A stretch of 64,000 nucleotides of DNA from Leuctra nigra (lineage: Eukaryota > Arthropoda > Insecta > Plecoptera > Leuctridae). The notes beneath the pieces are model-generated. The model was not told the origin of the DNA. It ran no database searches and saw only the letters and a list, made by a program, of their open reading frames with translations. Both the position numbers and the translations under genes were made by a program. Positions within the stretch are counted from its first letter, which is position 1; each line of letters opens with the position of its first letter. The DNA lies in contig OW203762.1 in the NCBI GenBank assembly GCA_934045905.1, positions 44,851,411 through 44,915,410 on the forward strand. The letters are read 5' to 3'. Below, piece after piece: positions 29,901 to 37,537 of the stretch.

Positions 29901-30226
29901 GACTTAAAGAAAAATAATAAAACGGGGCCAATGTCACATTGTTTTTGGCTGAATGACGGCAATCCAAGAAGCTTAACTTTTTTGATTTGAGGGCCATAGA
30001 AATCAGACTCAGTATTCTGCAAAATGATTAATGATCCATGTTCGATGTTGAAGTTTGTCTGTTGGTTTCCCAGGTGGCTGCTTTCTTCAAAGAGCTGAAC
30101 GTTGGCTCCGGCGGCCGGGCGCTCAAACAGAGCTTGGAGACGATTCGTCTCAATATCTTCTGGGTCCAACAGAACGAAGAACCAATCAACAATTGGCTCA
30201 ATGGCTATCTCACTAGACGCACATAA
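5839..30226 (+). CDS. M1 zinc aminopeptidase (aminopeptidase N-like), type II membrane protein, 15 coding exons
   Basis: Removes N-terminal residues from peptides; it is likely a plasma-membrane ectoenzyme. The exons join to 2988 nt (995 aa) with every intron phase matching: 5839-5926, 18193-18345, 20475-20666, 20795-20877, 21274-21476, 22103-22283, 23373-23598, 24161-24564, 24936-25183, 25648-25802, 26467-26650, 27057-27278, 27972-28114, 28187-28539, 30074-30226. There is a short cytosolic tail, then a signal-anchor helix at about residues 55-77 and an N-terminal beta domain with AFPCFDEP (255-262). The substrate-binding GAMEN is at 386-390. [10 protein letters not shown] starts at 422, giving zinc ligands H422, H426 and E445 with catalytic E423. 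Tyr508 is in the ISYSKG context of the transition-state tyrosine, and an ERAP1_C-like helical domain starts at about 645. The length is normal for the family. There is no hydrophobic C-terminal GPI signal. The start at 5839 is chosen because its donor phase fits exon 2. Exon 11 is preceded by decoy copies. The choice between aminopeptidase N and A specificity is uncertain. Confidence 0.92.
7154..7339. mobile_element. Near-perfect foldback (MITE-like) element, 186 bp
   Basis: The ends are inverted repeats of about 64 bp, beginning AAGGCCGATGCACAATTGAC and ending in the exact complement, with one mismatch. The arms are built from GACGGACGACG-type direct subrepeats, so the transcript would form a long stable hairpin. 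No clear target duplication is visible. It lies in aminopeptidase intron 1. Confidence 0.75.
7985..8125 (-). repeat. tRNA-derived SINE fragment
   Basis: On the - strand, TTGGTAGAGCTCTCGCC (A-box-like) is followed 17-20 nt later by AGGGTTCGAGCC (B box), the spacing of a tRNA-derived Pol III promoter. Flanking bases do not close an acceptor stem, so this is not a tRNA gene. A related copy lies near 59.7 kb. The element limits are approximate. Confidence 0.55.
8375..8726. mobile_element. Degraded hAT-like copy related to the 19.3-kb and 61.2-kb elements
   Basis: Left end GGGTCGTAGGAA and right end TTTCCTGCGCGCC resemble the CAGGCGCGTAGGAA termini of the element at 19285-20179. The interior has the same G-runs and GGGGTCTGGGG / CCCCCGCAGGGCG motif. 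It is only about 350 bp, so internally deleted. A weak GAAGA is shared by both flanks. Confidence 0.45.
10346..10487. mobile_element. Foldback element, 142 bp
   Basis: Terminal inverted repeats of about 30 bp: AATTTTCAAAACCAAAATAC at the left, its complement at the right, extended by CTTGGCGCATC / GATGCGCCAAG. A second inverted pair (ATAGGGCAGAT / ATCTGCC) sits inside. Within aminopeptidase intron 1. Confidence 0.7.
10660..11420 (+). repeat. Diverged ~270-bp tandem repeat, about three units
   Basis: The motif CAAAATGGCGGC recurs at 10841, 11118 and 11383 (spacings 277 and 265). Each is preceded by a TTCCGGTTT-type stretch and a CAGCCGTT..GAGATATGACGTCAC-like block, and units one and two are followed by ATAAATGTTATGTATCATTA. 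A half-unit (GACGTCATTTCCGGTTTCA) lies between full units. The first unit happens to be open on both strands, which produces spurious ORFs. Confidence 0.65.
16442..16527. repeat. Short perfect inverted repeat, 86-bp hairpin
   Basis: CAATGCTCTGTTAAAAT at 16442-16458 is exactly complementary to the sequence ending at 16527, with about 50 nt of loop. It may be a very small MITE; no target duplication was seen. Confidence 0.55.
16700..16880 (+). promoter_or_regulatory. CpG-rich block, possible alternative promoter inside intron 1
   Basis: Composition changes abruptly to CpG-rich (CTCGGCCGCCGTCGGCAGGC region) in AT-rich intronic DNA, 1.3 kb upstream of the exon that carries the membrane anchor. 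A downstream promoter would give a transcript lacking exon 1. No initiator or donor decides this, so it remains inference. Confidence 0.2.
17622..17912 (+). repeat. Direct duplication, units 193 bp apart
   Basis: TACTTTCTCAGCGTTGGGTA recurs at 17622 and 17815. In both copies it is followed by ATTTAATGTAGCG, TAAAGAG, CTGTAAATCTTTTAATT and CTCTTTACTAAAG. A short internal run of GAGATACT repeats separates them. Located near the end of intron 1. Confidence 0.6.
18193..18345 (+). CDS. Aminopeptidase coding exon 2 (membrane anchor)
   Basis: Residues 30-80. Lys/His-rich cytosolic segment, then SQKR followed by a hydrophobic run ([20 protein letters not shown]) that forms the signal anchor. Acceptor ctgtttag, donor GACGG|gtaaat, phase 1 on both sides. 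Confidence 0.9.
19157..19268. mobile_element. Foldback element, 112 bp
   Basis: TCGATCATCCCTACGCTTAT at the left pairs with the complement ending at 19268; the arm is about 42 bp and continues through CCATCCCGCCATACAACGGAG with a few mismatches. The loop contains the palindrome TGGTATACCA. It stops just left of the hAT-like element's target duplication at 19277. Confidence 0.65.
19285..20179. mobile_element. Non-autonomous hAT-like element, 895 bp, with 8-bp target duplication
   Basis: Both ends carry the perfect 14-bp terminal inverted repeat CAGGCGCGTAGGAA. The flanks are identical 8-bp duplications TCCAAAGC (19277-19284 and 20180-20187). A CAG-start inverted repeat with an 8-bp duplication is the hAT superfamily signature. 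Long G-runs lie just inside both ends, and GCCCCGCAGGG-type motifs recur inside. No transposase ORF is present. It sits in aminopeptidase intron 2. Confidence 0.85.
20054..20145 (+). repeat. Short G-rich tandem repeat inside the hAT-like element
   Basis: About four imperfect copies of TCAGGATCTCTAGCAGGG-like units with variable G-runs, near the right end of the element. Slippage-prone, so base counts in the G-runs may be unreliable. Confidence 0.5.
20475..20666 (+). CDS. Aminopeptidase coding exon 3 (stalk and start of ectodomain)
   Basis: Residues 81-144, beginning CPCAGEDPG and reaching [18 protein letters not shown], the typical opening of the M1 N-terminal beta domain (P..Y.....P.L). Contains possible N-glycosylation sites (NSS, NIT, NLT). 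Acceptor ttcag, donor AAAG|gtaaat, phase 1. Confidence 0.92.
20795..20877 (+). CDS. Aminopeptidase coding exon 4
   Basis: Residues 145-172 ([20 protein letters not shown]...), a beta-strand segment of the N-terminal domain matching the G.V.I...V...T..I..H pattern of the family. Acceptor atttcag, donor AAAAG|gtgagg, phase 0. Confidence 0.92.
20968..21096. mobile_element. Foldback element in aminopeptidase intron 4, about 129 bp
   Basis: ATTCCCAATTCGATTCTGAT near the left is mirrored by the complement of ATCAGAATTGGGAAT at the right. Imperfect outer arms continue through GGCCCTATACT / TAATAGGGACC. Confidence 0.55.
21274..21476 (+). CDS. Aminopeptidase coding exon 5
   Basis: Residues 173-239 plus two nucleotides. 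It contains [20 protein letters not shown] and [19 protein letters not shown], matching the L.F.G.L...L.GFY.S.Y block of M1 enzymes. Acceptor tgctctcag; donor GAA|gtaaga in phase 2. Confidence 0.93.
22103..22283 (+). CDS. Aminopeptidase coding exon 6
   Basis: Residues 240-300. It carries TTHFEPT followed by [17 protein letters not shown], the conserved block that closes the N-terminal domain near the active site. The family usually has Gln where His246 stands. Acceptor ggttgcag, donor CTG|gtgaga, phase 0. Confidence 0.93.
23072..23209. mobile_element. Foldback element in aminopeptidase intron 6, about 138 bp
   Basis: ACACAATATTTGTGACCAAA at the left mirrors the complement of TTTGGGCACAAATATTGTAT at the right. 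The arms continue inward through CTCGTGGAAAAA / TTTTTTACGAG and outward to GTCGACCTTA / TAAGGTCGGA. Confidence 0.55.
23373..23598 (+). CDS. Aminopeptidase coding exon 7
   Basis: Residues 301-375. [13 protein letters not shown] (the conserved MSTYL.AF...DF) and the [15 protein letters not shown] segment that leads into the catalytic domain. Acceptor gttgcag, donor CAAG|gtgacc, phase 1. Confidence 0.94.
24161..24564 (+). CDS. Aminopeptidase coding exon 8 (catalytic core)
   Basis: Residues 376-510. It holds all the active-site landmarks: GAMENWG (386-392), [10 protein letters not shown] (422-431), WLNEGFA with E445, and the SYSK ending that contains Tyr508. Acceptor cacgcag, donor AGTAAA|gtgagt, phase 0. 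All catalytic residues are intact, so this is an active-type peptidase. An antisense ORF across the exon is a shadow. Confidence 0.97.
24936..25183 (+). CDS. Aminopeptidase coding exon 9
   Basis: Residues 511-592 plus two nucleotides. [12 protein letters not shown] continues the helix after the catalytic tyrosine, then [10 protein letters not shown] and [12 protein letters not shown] (the conserved W..Q.G.P.). Acceptor ccctgcag, donor CACAG|gtgaaa, phase 2. Confidence 0.95.
25648..25802 (+). CDS. Aminopeptidase coding exon 10
   Basis: Residues 593-644 plus one nucleotide. It starts QHR|FLLT and contains [13 protein letters not shown] (the W..P..Y pattern of the beta-sandwich domain). Acceptor tcctcag, donor GACG|gtgagt, phase 1. 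That phase selects the acceptor class of exon 11. Confidence 0.94.
26089..26565 (+). repeat. 151-bp tandem array covering the acceptor and start of aminopeptidase exon 11
   Basis: Units recur exactly every 151 bp: GCTAG|AGCGCTGGGAGG stands at 26165, 26316 and 26467, and ATGTGGGCGG at 26100, 26251, 26402 and 26553. Each unit holds the last ~53 nt of the intron, the acceptor and the first ~98 nt of the exon. The copies are almost identical (one C/T change seen in the last). Only the third copy continues into the full exon. Because 151 is not a multiple of three, use of either upstream acceptor with read-through would shift the frame. Confidence 0.9.
26467..26650 (+). CDS. Aminopeptidase coding exon 11
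   Basis: Residues 645-705 plus two nucleotides. The G left by exon 10 plus AG gives Glu, then [20 protein letters not shown] and YRVMYD, the conserved W.K.N..Q.G.YRV.Y start of the C-terminal helical domain. The third acceptor of the array is chosen because only it reads on in frame to ALHKNHS...DDAFTLCR. Donor TGCCG|gtaatg, phase 2. Confidence 0.9.
27057..27278 (+). CDS. Aminopeptidase coding exon 12
   Basis: Residues 706-779 plus two nucleotides. [16 protein letters not shown] and [12 protein letters not shown] fit the family pattern (G......L.L..YL..E..Y.PW..A...L). Acceptor ctccag. The donor is CACAA|gtgagg rather than after the next G, as required by the phase of exon 13. Confidence 0.94.
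27511..27814. mobile_element. Foldback (MITE-like) element in aminopeptidase intron 12, 304 bp
   Basis: Terminal arms start TTTTAAGAG and end CTCTTAAAA. They continue through GAAGCAAACGGGAAACGCAC / GTGCGATTCCCGTTCGCTTC. An inner arm of about 38 bp (AATAATTTTAAAAAATCCGA and ATAGTAACGACCCA) is matched by its complement. No coding capacity; target duplication unclear. Confidence 0.7.
27972..28114 (+). CDS. Aminopeptidase coding exon 13
   Basis: Residues 780-827 plus one nucleotide. Reads [20 protein letters not shown] and then [20 protein letters not shown], the family pattern with P.NLR..VY. Acceptor cttctag, donor GCAG|gtaaat, phase 1. Confidence 0.94.
28187..28539 (+). CDS. Aminopeptidase coding exon 14
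   Basis: Residues 828-945. [37 protein letters not shown] and WRHLKAHW are hallmarks of the ERAP1_C-like domain. Acceptor tgtgcag after a short 72-nt intron; donor CAAGAG|gtatgt, phase 0. Confidence 0.95.
28540..30073 (+). other. Aminopeptidase intron 14
   Basis: AT-rich intron between exons 14 and 15. No coding exon, RNA gene or strong inverted repeat was recognised. Confidence 0.6.
30074..30226 (+). CDS. Aminopeptidase coding exon 15 (C-terminus)
   Basis: Residues 946-995 and TAA at 30224-30226. [20 protein letters not shown] and [15 protein letters not shown] give the usual M1 ending (F........R...Q..E.I..NI.W......I..WL). No hydrophobic tail follows, so no GPI attachment signal. Acceptor tttcccag, phase 0. 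Confidence 0.94.
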   Translation: MAAFFKELNVGSGGRALKQSLETIRLNIFWVQQNEEPINNWLNGYLTRRT

Positions 30227-30230
30227 TAAA
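30225..30230 (+). terminator. Candidate polyadenylation signal overlapping the aminopeptidase stop codon
   Basis: AATAAA at 30225-30230 shares two bases with the TAA stop. If used, the 3' UTR would be only a few tens of bases. An ATTAAA also occurs near 30261, so the choice is uncertain. Confidence 0.35.
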
Positions 30231-30239
30231 CTCAACAAA

Positions 30240-32540
30240 ACAAAACAAACGAGAGCACTTATTAAAATATCAATTCAGAACATCAAATGGCTGAAACTAG
30301 CAGTACAAAGAAATTAATAGTTGTTCAATACTAGAATCTTGTAGCGAATCACGCACAAAAATCCACACGTCAACGCACCTGAAGAACATGTTGCCCAAAA
30401 TCTTAAACTCTTTTAGATAATGAATTAATTGCCAAGTTTGTGAGGAATATCAAGATGATATTTGAACCTCGAGAGAAGGGGAATAGATTACGTATAAAAT
30501 TACTCAATTTCTTCGGGTCAACAACTTTTTTAGTTGTCGACAGTTCTCTTTGAATTCTGTAAATTTGACTTCCTAAAAGCTGTTCCTAAAAATGTGACCG
30601 CATGTATACAACCGAACAAGTAAGCTTTTTAAATTTACATATTTACAAATTTCGAATCCCTTTTTTTACCATTTTTGTGATACCTTGGATTTGAGTTAAC
30701 GTCCTCGCCAATTAAACATTTTCTGAGGTAGCAAATCTAAAAAAAAAAAAAAAAAATATTTGGCATCATACATGTCAGTTTTTCAATATTATTTTACTGT
30801 TTTGTCTCGTTTTGTCTTAGAGAAACAAATCTTCTTTGAATCAGATACGAATGACTATGAACAAGTATGTGGAGTAAATTGACAGCTTGTCTCTCAAAAA
30901 ATACTGGAGTAACAATAAATTTTATCTCACACACTCGTATTTCAAATACAGTTCCATTTAGCGTTGTGACGTCACAATTGTGAACGATGAGAATTGCTAT
31001 CAAGACTGCTATAGGAATGTAAATTGAAGAAGGAAGATTATGGCGTTATTTTTGAGTCCTGTCTGTCTATGTTGTGTGTACATTGTCACATTGAGTCACG
31101 TGATTGCATTTAACTTCGTCAATATAATGAAGTAACAAATTATTTTTTAATGCGTACGTTTATGTAGTTCAGAATCTACCAAAACTTATGAATAATAATT
31201 GTTCGCTTGATTTGTGTCGTCTTAGCAGTAATCAGAATGTTTTCCTTGGCTGATTGCCTCTCAAATATCATAAAGTTGTTTTGATGTGAGTGTTCTACAG
31301 TACAGCTATTTCTTAGCGTTCTCGAGTATCTAATGCTTTATGAAAAGTGTCAAAAGTAATAATAAATTGACAAGATTCAAACTACTTTGTCGGTGAATTG
31401 GATCGAAAGAGTGAAGACCAATGGTAATAAATAATGATGACGACTGGTATAATATTATCATTGTCAATCTTGAGGATGGTAATTATTGAGACTGTAAGTG
31501 TGTAGATTGACAGTTATATCCGTCTATTTCTGATACGTCAATTAATTTTTAATGTTATTTGTAATTTACCAAAGATAGCGTAGCAGTTGAATTGTAAAAA
31601 CTATCTCTTTCAATGAATTTAGTTGTTGAACTTATTGTTTTATTTTTAGATTAAAACTTATATATATTTATTATTGATTCTACATTATTGAAATAATCGT
31701 ATTATAATAAAATGTGAGTAAGTATTTTATTGTGTGTTCGTTCTTTATGGTCGGAAGGTGATGTTGCTGTAGAATGGTATTATAACAACACATCCTATTT
31801 ATAACATCCTATTCATACATCCTTTTCATAACTAACTAAATAAATTCTAATTTGATTGTGTGCCGAGGGTCATGAGAATATGTCACAAGGCAGCGAAAAC
31901 ATATTCTATTGTTCCTTCCTCTGCCAGCAAGTTTTATACTTGAATAATTAAATAATAATAGTTCAATAAGTTGACACCTCTCATCGCATAGCAACAGTTT
32001 TGGCGGGAATTTCAACACTGTCTGAAGAAGAATCAAGGAGACGGTGACTTACGGAGTGGGGGGAAAATATGATCTCATCTCCTCAGGCTGAAATTATGTT
32101 GTTACATCATTATGATTCAGTCAGTTATTCACTATTGAAGCAAGATTGTCATTTGACAGTGAAGTGTAAACGCACGTGTGAAGCAACGTGGACAAAATGG
32201 CGGATGAATATGTAAACACGTTGGAAATAATGAGTTTTTGACGTCATATTGTCAAAGCATAGCCTTGATAACTGAAGTACGGAAGCTTGTTGTACCGAGT
32301 GTTGTGCATTTTCGCTGTTTTCAAGAAAATAACGTTCGTATTTTGGATAAGAATCTCTTTAAAGGTTTGTATAAATGCGTTGTCATATAATTGTTATAAG
32401 TGTCATTGCTTTTATCTTCAAGAATTTACAAAATGAACTCGCCTGAGATTTCTTGGAGTGCTTACATAGACCGATAGTAGTTATGGGCAAATTCCACTTT
32501 CGATTAAATGTATGTCAACTGGTTTAGAACCGCTGAGAAG
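30240..32540. other. Intergenic stretch without a recognisable gene
   Basis: AT-rich DNA between the aminopeptidase end and the candidate start exon at 32541. The short ORFs lack family motifs. A poly-A run lies near 30739. AAAATGGCGGATGAATATG near 32200 is a start-like string without a supporting long frame. Confidence 0.5.
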
Positions 32541-32624
32541 ATGATGGAAGCTGAGGATTTACCACAAATGACGTGCTTGTCCCCTGGATCGCCGATGTCT
32601 CCTTTAAAACCACGTTTACCACAG
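32541..32624 (+). CDS. Candidate start exon of an unidentified gene
   Basis: ATGATGGAAGCTGAG opens a 28-codon frame rich in Pro and Ser (LSPGSPMSPLKPRLPQ), ending at a good donor CCACAG|gtatgt in phase 0. It has codon-like composition in an AT-rich setting. It cannot join the ORF at 33737 directly, because the nearest acceptors before that ORF need phase 2, so a missing exon or a separate gene is implied. Confidence 0.3.
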
Positions 32625-32899
32625 GTATGTCAAATAATTCCTTTACATTTAAATTAGAACCACTTGTTGCTTTTCAGCGGGAAATTTGAACGTGGTGGAG
32701 TTTGAGCTCGTGATTTTACATCAAGGTTAAATATGCTCTTGGCTCACAATAGAGGAGTGAATTATTACATACATTATTTCGCTTACAAATACAACTGCTA
32801 ATGACGGAGATTCAGAGTTAATGACGCACTATTAATAGTTGGTGAATATTGCGTGTTGCGAGTTTTCGTCACTTTCTCTGTTTTCCCATGAGGCCATTC

Positions 32900-33130
32900 A
32901 AGCGCCGATAAACACTTCGCTCACTCGCCGCGCAGAGCGCATTGCGCATTCGCCAGCGGCGTTGGATGGTTCTCGAATGCTGAGTCACAAAGTGCTAATT
33001 TCTTACCTTTTGTGTGTTAGTGTTCGCGATTCGAGTTATTGTGCAACAATTTGATAACGTGTGATCATCATTTCTTTAGTGATTTTGCGGCGATATTATT
33101 CTCAGAGTGGTGTTTTTGCATATGAGGAGG
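32900..33130 (+). promoter_or_regulatory. CpG-rich candidate promoter upstream of the 33737 ORF
   Basis: A CpG-rich patch (CACTCGCCGCGCAGAGCGCA and CGCCAGCGGCGTTGG) 0.6-0.8 kb upstream of the Ser-rich ORF on the same strand, in AT-rich surroundings. Assigned from composition and position only. Confidence 0.2.
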
Positions 33131-33736
33131 GTTGTTGTTTAGAGAGGCTCTAACCTCTACCGTGCCGGTTGTTGTTCGTTAATTTTTGTTGCGAGGATTG
33201 CGTTTTGAGTCATTATTTAACATAATGATGTATTTTCTATTTCGTAACTGGCTCTACGCGAGCTTTGAAGTGAGTTTTGTAAGTTTTATTTCACGTTACA
33301 TACATATATTTTCCCAAGTAGCAGAAATCAATAGTGACAAGTCGCCCACTCATCCCTGCACCCTAATGTCAGTTGTCAGATTTAAAGGGGCAATGAAGTC
33401 ATTAACAGGTGTTGTCAGACTTCTCGTGTAAATTGATCTCTAGAGTCTCTTGGTACATCTTAGTAGTCAGTATTTATCGAAGTGATTAATACAGTTCAAA
33501 TAGTGTATGCTCTGTAGTAAAGAAATGCAACTTCCAAGTTTTATAAAGTTAGGTTATGTTTGTATGCCAACACCCATTCTGAGTTTATTATCAACAAGAG
33601 TTCAAATTTTCAACTTCTTTTCAGAGAATCAAGATGTTTAATAGTATATAAGTGCAACTACAACTATTTGCTCGTATTTGGCCCCTTGTGGGCATTTTAG
33701 ACAGTAGAGCAATAAGGAACAACCAACAGCAATATC

Positions 33737-34294
33737 ATGATCAGTCTGAAGAAAATGTATCGGGATGAACTGGTTCAGTTGGCTTTAATTTTGAGCCTCT
33801 TACGTGTGAACCCTGACTCTTACCTGGGTTACGATGTGTCACAAATTAGTGTCGGTGACTTAGTGAATGGAACGAGCTGGGCTCATGTTCATGCTGAAAC
33901 TCTTATCCATCGACCTTTGTATATTCACCCAAAGAGCTTGGACTCTGTGTTGCTGAACGAAGAACAGCAAGTGTTCGAAGACTTGAATGCCCTTGGTCGT
34001 TATAACAGGATAAACTCTCATCATACAAATGACGTGACTGCGTACTTGTTGAACATCGACGAAGTGGCACCTACAGGCGTGGCGGAAGCTTTAGATAACA
34101 ATGCTGTCGCTGCATCGAGACCGAGATCAAGTCTCAGCGAGAGCCAGTCGAATGCAAGTGCTTTGGATTCGCCGAGCACTTCAACTGCTAGCAACGCCGG
34201 ATCTTTCGTCTTCGATCTTGACACTGATGGAGCGACTTCTGAAGCTTCAACTGAACCACAGGGATCGGAGTTGACACAGGAGGTACTGTACTGA
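33737..34294 (+). CDS. Unrecognised Ser-rich protein or large coding exon, 185 codons
   Basis: I do not recognise this protein. The frame begins MISLKKMYRDELVQLALILS, with a likely amphipathic helix at residues 7-23. A mixed central part follows (DVSQISVGDLV, then HRPLYIHPKSLDSVLLNEEQ), and residues about 127-170 are low-complexity Ser/Ala/Thr. The end is acidic and Gln/Glu-rich, and the stop is at 34292-34294. It has no signal peptide or transmembrane helix, so a cytosolic or nuclear protein is likely. Two uncertainties remain. The true start may be Met7 at 33755, or an acceptor (gatcag) at 33744. The last codons contain CAGGAG|gtactg, a possible donor, so the protein might continue. It is the longest intact frame in this part of the window and has coding-like composition. 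Confidence 0.55.
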   Translation: MISLKKMYRDELVQLALILSLLRVNPDSYLGYDVSQISVGDLVNGTSWAHVHAETLIHRPLYIHPKSLDSVLLNEEQQVFEDLNALGRYNRINSHHTNDVTAYLLNIDEVAPTGVAEALDNNAVAASRPRSSLSESQSNASALDSPSTSTASNAGSFVFDLDTDGATSEASTEPQGSELTQEVLY

Positions 34295-34759
34295 TGCATT
34301 GATAAGTGCTTGAAAAAGCAAGATTGTAATGCTCATTTGTCATTAAAGGAGTTATTTCTGCTTTCTCAGAACTATTGTAGGTCGTGGGAGTTGTCAATAC
34401 TGATTGTTATGAATCTGTTTGGAAATGAAAGTTTGTTGAAAGTATTTCCATTTCTCAGCAAATTTTATTGATCTTTCTACCCTTTTTCGTGCAATTTGTT
34501 TTGTAAGCAGCAGTATCACATTATGGCACCTTCATACCAATGCTTCATATCATTTCTCCTGAAATTGTACCCATTTAATTTTCTCTCTTGCACTTACTTT
34601 CTTGTTGACTTGGAGTAAGTTGGCACGCTGATAGGGCCAGTGGACGCAAGAGAAAGACAAGTTTCATCAGCATCATGCCAAGTCTTATTAGCAACTCAGC
34701 TCTGGACAAAGTGTAAATTGCAATATAAATTACAAGTACTTTATTACATGTTGCATTCT

Positions 34760-34765
34760 AATAAA
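34760..34765 (+). terminator. Candidate polyadenylation signal after the 33737 ORF
   Basis: AATAAA at 34760-34765, about 465 nt beyond the stop codon on the same strand, would give a 3' UTR of ordinary length. Other AT-rich hexamers lie nearby. Confidence 0.3.
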
Positions 34766-35355
34766 ACAAACTTGATCTAATGTAAACTCAAATTAAATAC
34801 GCTTTCATTATTTATCTAAAATTTAGTACCTATATCTGCGTGCCAAGAGCATTGTAGCAATCCACCCAAGATTGTACCTCAACCTGAAACGCAATCGAGT
34901 GAAGGTGGACAAAACAATATTATCATTCAATAATCAGCCAGTCCCAGGCTGTTGGACTTGGCTGGGCGAGTTGAAGCTAAGTATTGAGTCACGCGCCAGA
35001 TAACAGGTCATTATGCAGGACGTTTCAAGTGCAATGTTTGCTCGTAGTTTCAGGATCATGTGACATTTGTTTGTGTCAACTGCACAGCATATTGATGGAT
35101 GAAAACAATGGCGTTTTAATGTCTGTAGTTTAAGCATCAGATAACACTCATCTGTATTTAAAGGATGCTGTGCGGGGATACAATCTTGAAGTCATTTAAT
35201 CGATAATGTAATTTTATGGTAAATGCATTGCGGCATAATCCGGTATTTATTTCATTTCTGAAAAAAATCAGGCTTGAAATATGTAACAAACGCAGATTCA
35301 AAATTTTTTGTTTCAACATTGCGTCAAAACGAATTAGGTAGGTAGTAGGTACACT

Positions 35356-35559
35356 CGACAATTCATAAAACGGTAGTATTTGAAAGAAATGGATTGTCTG
35401 AAAAAATGTGATGACATCATCTGATGAAGTCTATGCTTACTCGTCATCTACCTCTAATAGGTGAGCTTTGATTTCATTGATAATAACAAGGATTGATTGT
35501 CAATGAACCTGACCAGCAGCCAATCTGTTTCGTTCAAATACCGTTTTATTAAATTGTCG
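35356..35559. mobile_element. Foldback element, 204 bp
   Basis: CGACAATTCATAAAACGGTA at the left mirrors the complement of ACCGTTTTATTAAATTGTCG at the right. The arms continue about 25 bp inward (ATTTGAAAGAAATGGATTG / CAATCTGTTTCGTTCAAAT). Confidence 0.65.
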
Positions 35560-37393
35560 AAAGTACATTGATATGAAACCCTGAACCCTATTTCCAGTGG
35601 TGTTTCTTTTAACTTATGCCCCCCCCCCATCCCCCCTCTTAATTGTATTCTTGGACACGCAACTCAGGGCATACTACCAATACCATGAATGTGACATAAA
35701 TTATGGTACCTTTCAAAGGTATGCACTAGCTATCGACCCTTCTAAGTACCTTGTCCTAGTTGTTACACATTTCTTTCGGCAAAATACTTTTTTTACAATA
35801 ATCGTTAGCAGTTGATTTATAAATCCGTGCCACGCAGCGACGCGCAACGTCTAAGGAGTTGAACATTTGTACACACTCTAGAATTATATCTCCTTATTAG
35901 AAGATTTCTAGTCTGTTATTTAATACACTACTACTCACTAGTTTCTTAGGCAGCTTGCGTTGCGCCTGCCATGAGAAAAGGGTCAGGGAAAAGCTAGCCT
36001 TCAATGCCTGACACCTAAGCATGTTCTTCTTTGCAGTGAATGAAATTAAATGATAGAAATTCTACCATTGTGTATCATAACAAATGGTACCTCTTCAAGT
36101 TCTAGCTCAACTGCTTTGAAGGCCAATGGTCTGAAACCAAATAATTATTGATACGTCAAACGTGATTAAATTTTTAAGCCGACGTATCACATTCACGGTG
36201 AATGGATTTGAGTTGAATTGATTGAAGTCTATGTGGTTTTGAACGGTACCTACATACTTAACATATAAAGTGACAAAGCAAGGGTCAAGGGTACATAACA
36301 CATCCATTTGAATTTCAGAATACATTCGAGCGCCTCTTTTGATAGAATAATTGTTTTGAATTTGAATACAGCAGTGTCAAGTTAGCACAGTTCGTTCTTC
36401 AATCAATACGCTTGAAGCAGGAGTTTGTAGAAGAGTTTGAATAATTGATGAAATAATGGGAGTATCGACTGACAATGTTCGATTAGAGGTGTATCGACCT
36501 CATCTTGTTTTCGCACGACTCGATCACTGAATTATTACATTATCTCGCATTGCGTTTATCTGATACACAATAAAAAGATAGGATAAGTTTCAACTTTGAT
36601 CATTCCGTTATCACTATCTCGTGCTTATCAAAAAAAAGTTGAACACGATTTATTAAATTGACTAATGGCTTATATACATTTGTTTAATGAAGATTCTCTT
36701 ATCCAGTTAGCAAACAGAGCCTGAAGCTTATGGCCGTGTTGGTGTTTGGTAGTGACTTGTTCCTTGATACATAAACACCGAGTGATTGGTTCTTACGGTG
36801 ACATGAAGTACAATAGCATCCTCCCTGGGCATGCGTCTATTGCTGCTATACACAAGGTAGGGTGACTCCATATGGCGACCAACACGATCTCGTAGACCAC
36901 ATAATCTGTCGTTACACAACACGTGGATAGGGTTGGATTTGCCAAGTAGGTGGATGTCAAATGATACAAAAACTAGAATGACAGGTCAACATGTTTTATC
37001 ATTATATTGCTATTTGTACAAAATATTGGTGCTTACACAATTAAGGATGATAATAACAGCGATACTGCGACTGTATTCTGCCTATGCTCCATCCCTTCCA
37101 TACTACAGCATATTATTTGGTTGACGTGGTCTTTAACGACGTGTTCTTTAACGACGTGTTCGTTAAAGCTTACTCGTCGGAGACCGGCTCTAACAAGTCT
37201 GCGTTATCTCTTGTTTTGTTACCACGCTGGATTTAATCGAGCTGTTGCAGACATAATACCAAACATTAATGGATATTGATTAATTATTATCTTATCTGAT
37301 AGCTATTGAACACAATCTAAGTTGAAAGAGTGCAATAATCAATGTGTTTTCGCACTTATTTGGCAGACTAATGACTATAGGTGGACCCAATGA

Positions 37394-37537
37394 TTAATAG
37401 AGTTTCATCTTGTCGATGATGCGATTGTAGACGGCAACTCTCGCGTTCGTGGCCCACATAAAGTCCAAGTGGTTGAAGTCTTCCAGCTCGTACTTGTCCA
37501 GTAGATTCGGGAGCATCGATGCCAAGATGTCGACATC
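37394..37537 (-). CDS. Acid lipase coding exon 6 (catalytic His, C-terminus)
   Basis: Residues 344-390 and the stop. DVDILASMLPNLLDKYELED leads to FNHLDFMW, which contains catalytic His366 in the conserved NH.DF.W context. Acceptor tatttctag, phase 0; TAA at 37396-37394. Confidence 0.92.
   Translation of the reverse strand, partial: DVDILASMLPNLLDKYELEDFNHLDFMWATNARVAVYNRIIDKMKLY

Larger units (their letters stand above)
34300..37393. other. 3' UTR and convergent intergenic region
   Basis: Lies between the + strand 33737 ORF and the - strand lipase, whose 3' ends face each other. Contains the 35356-35559 foldback and a short triplication of TTTAACGACGTGTTC near 37128-37170. No other gene was seen. 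Confidence 0.45.
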
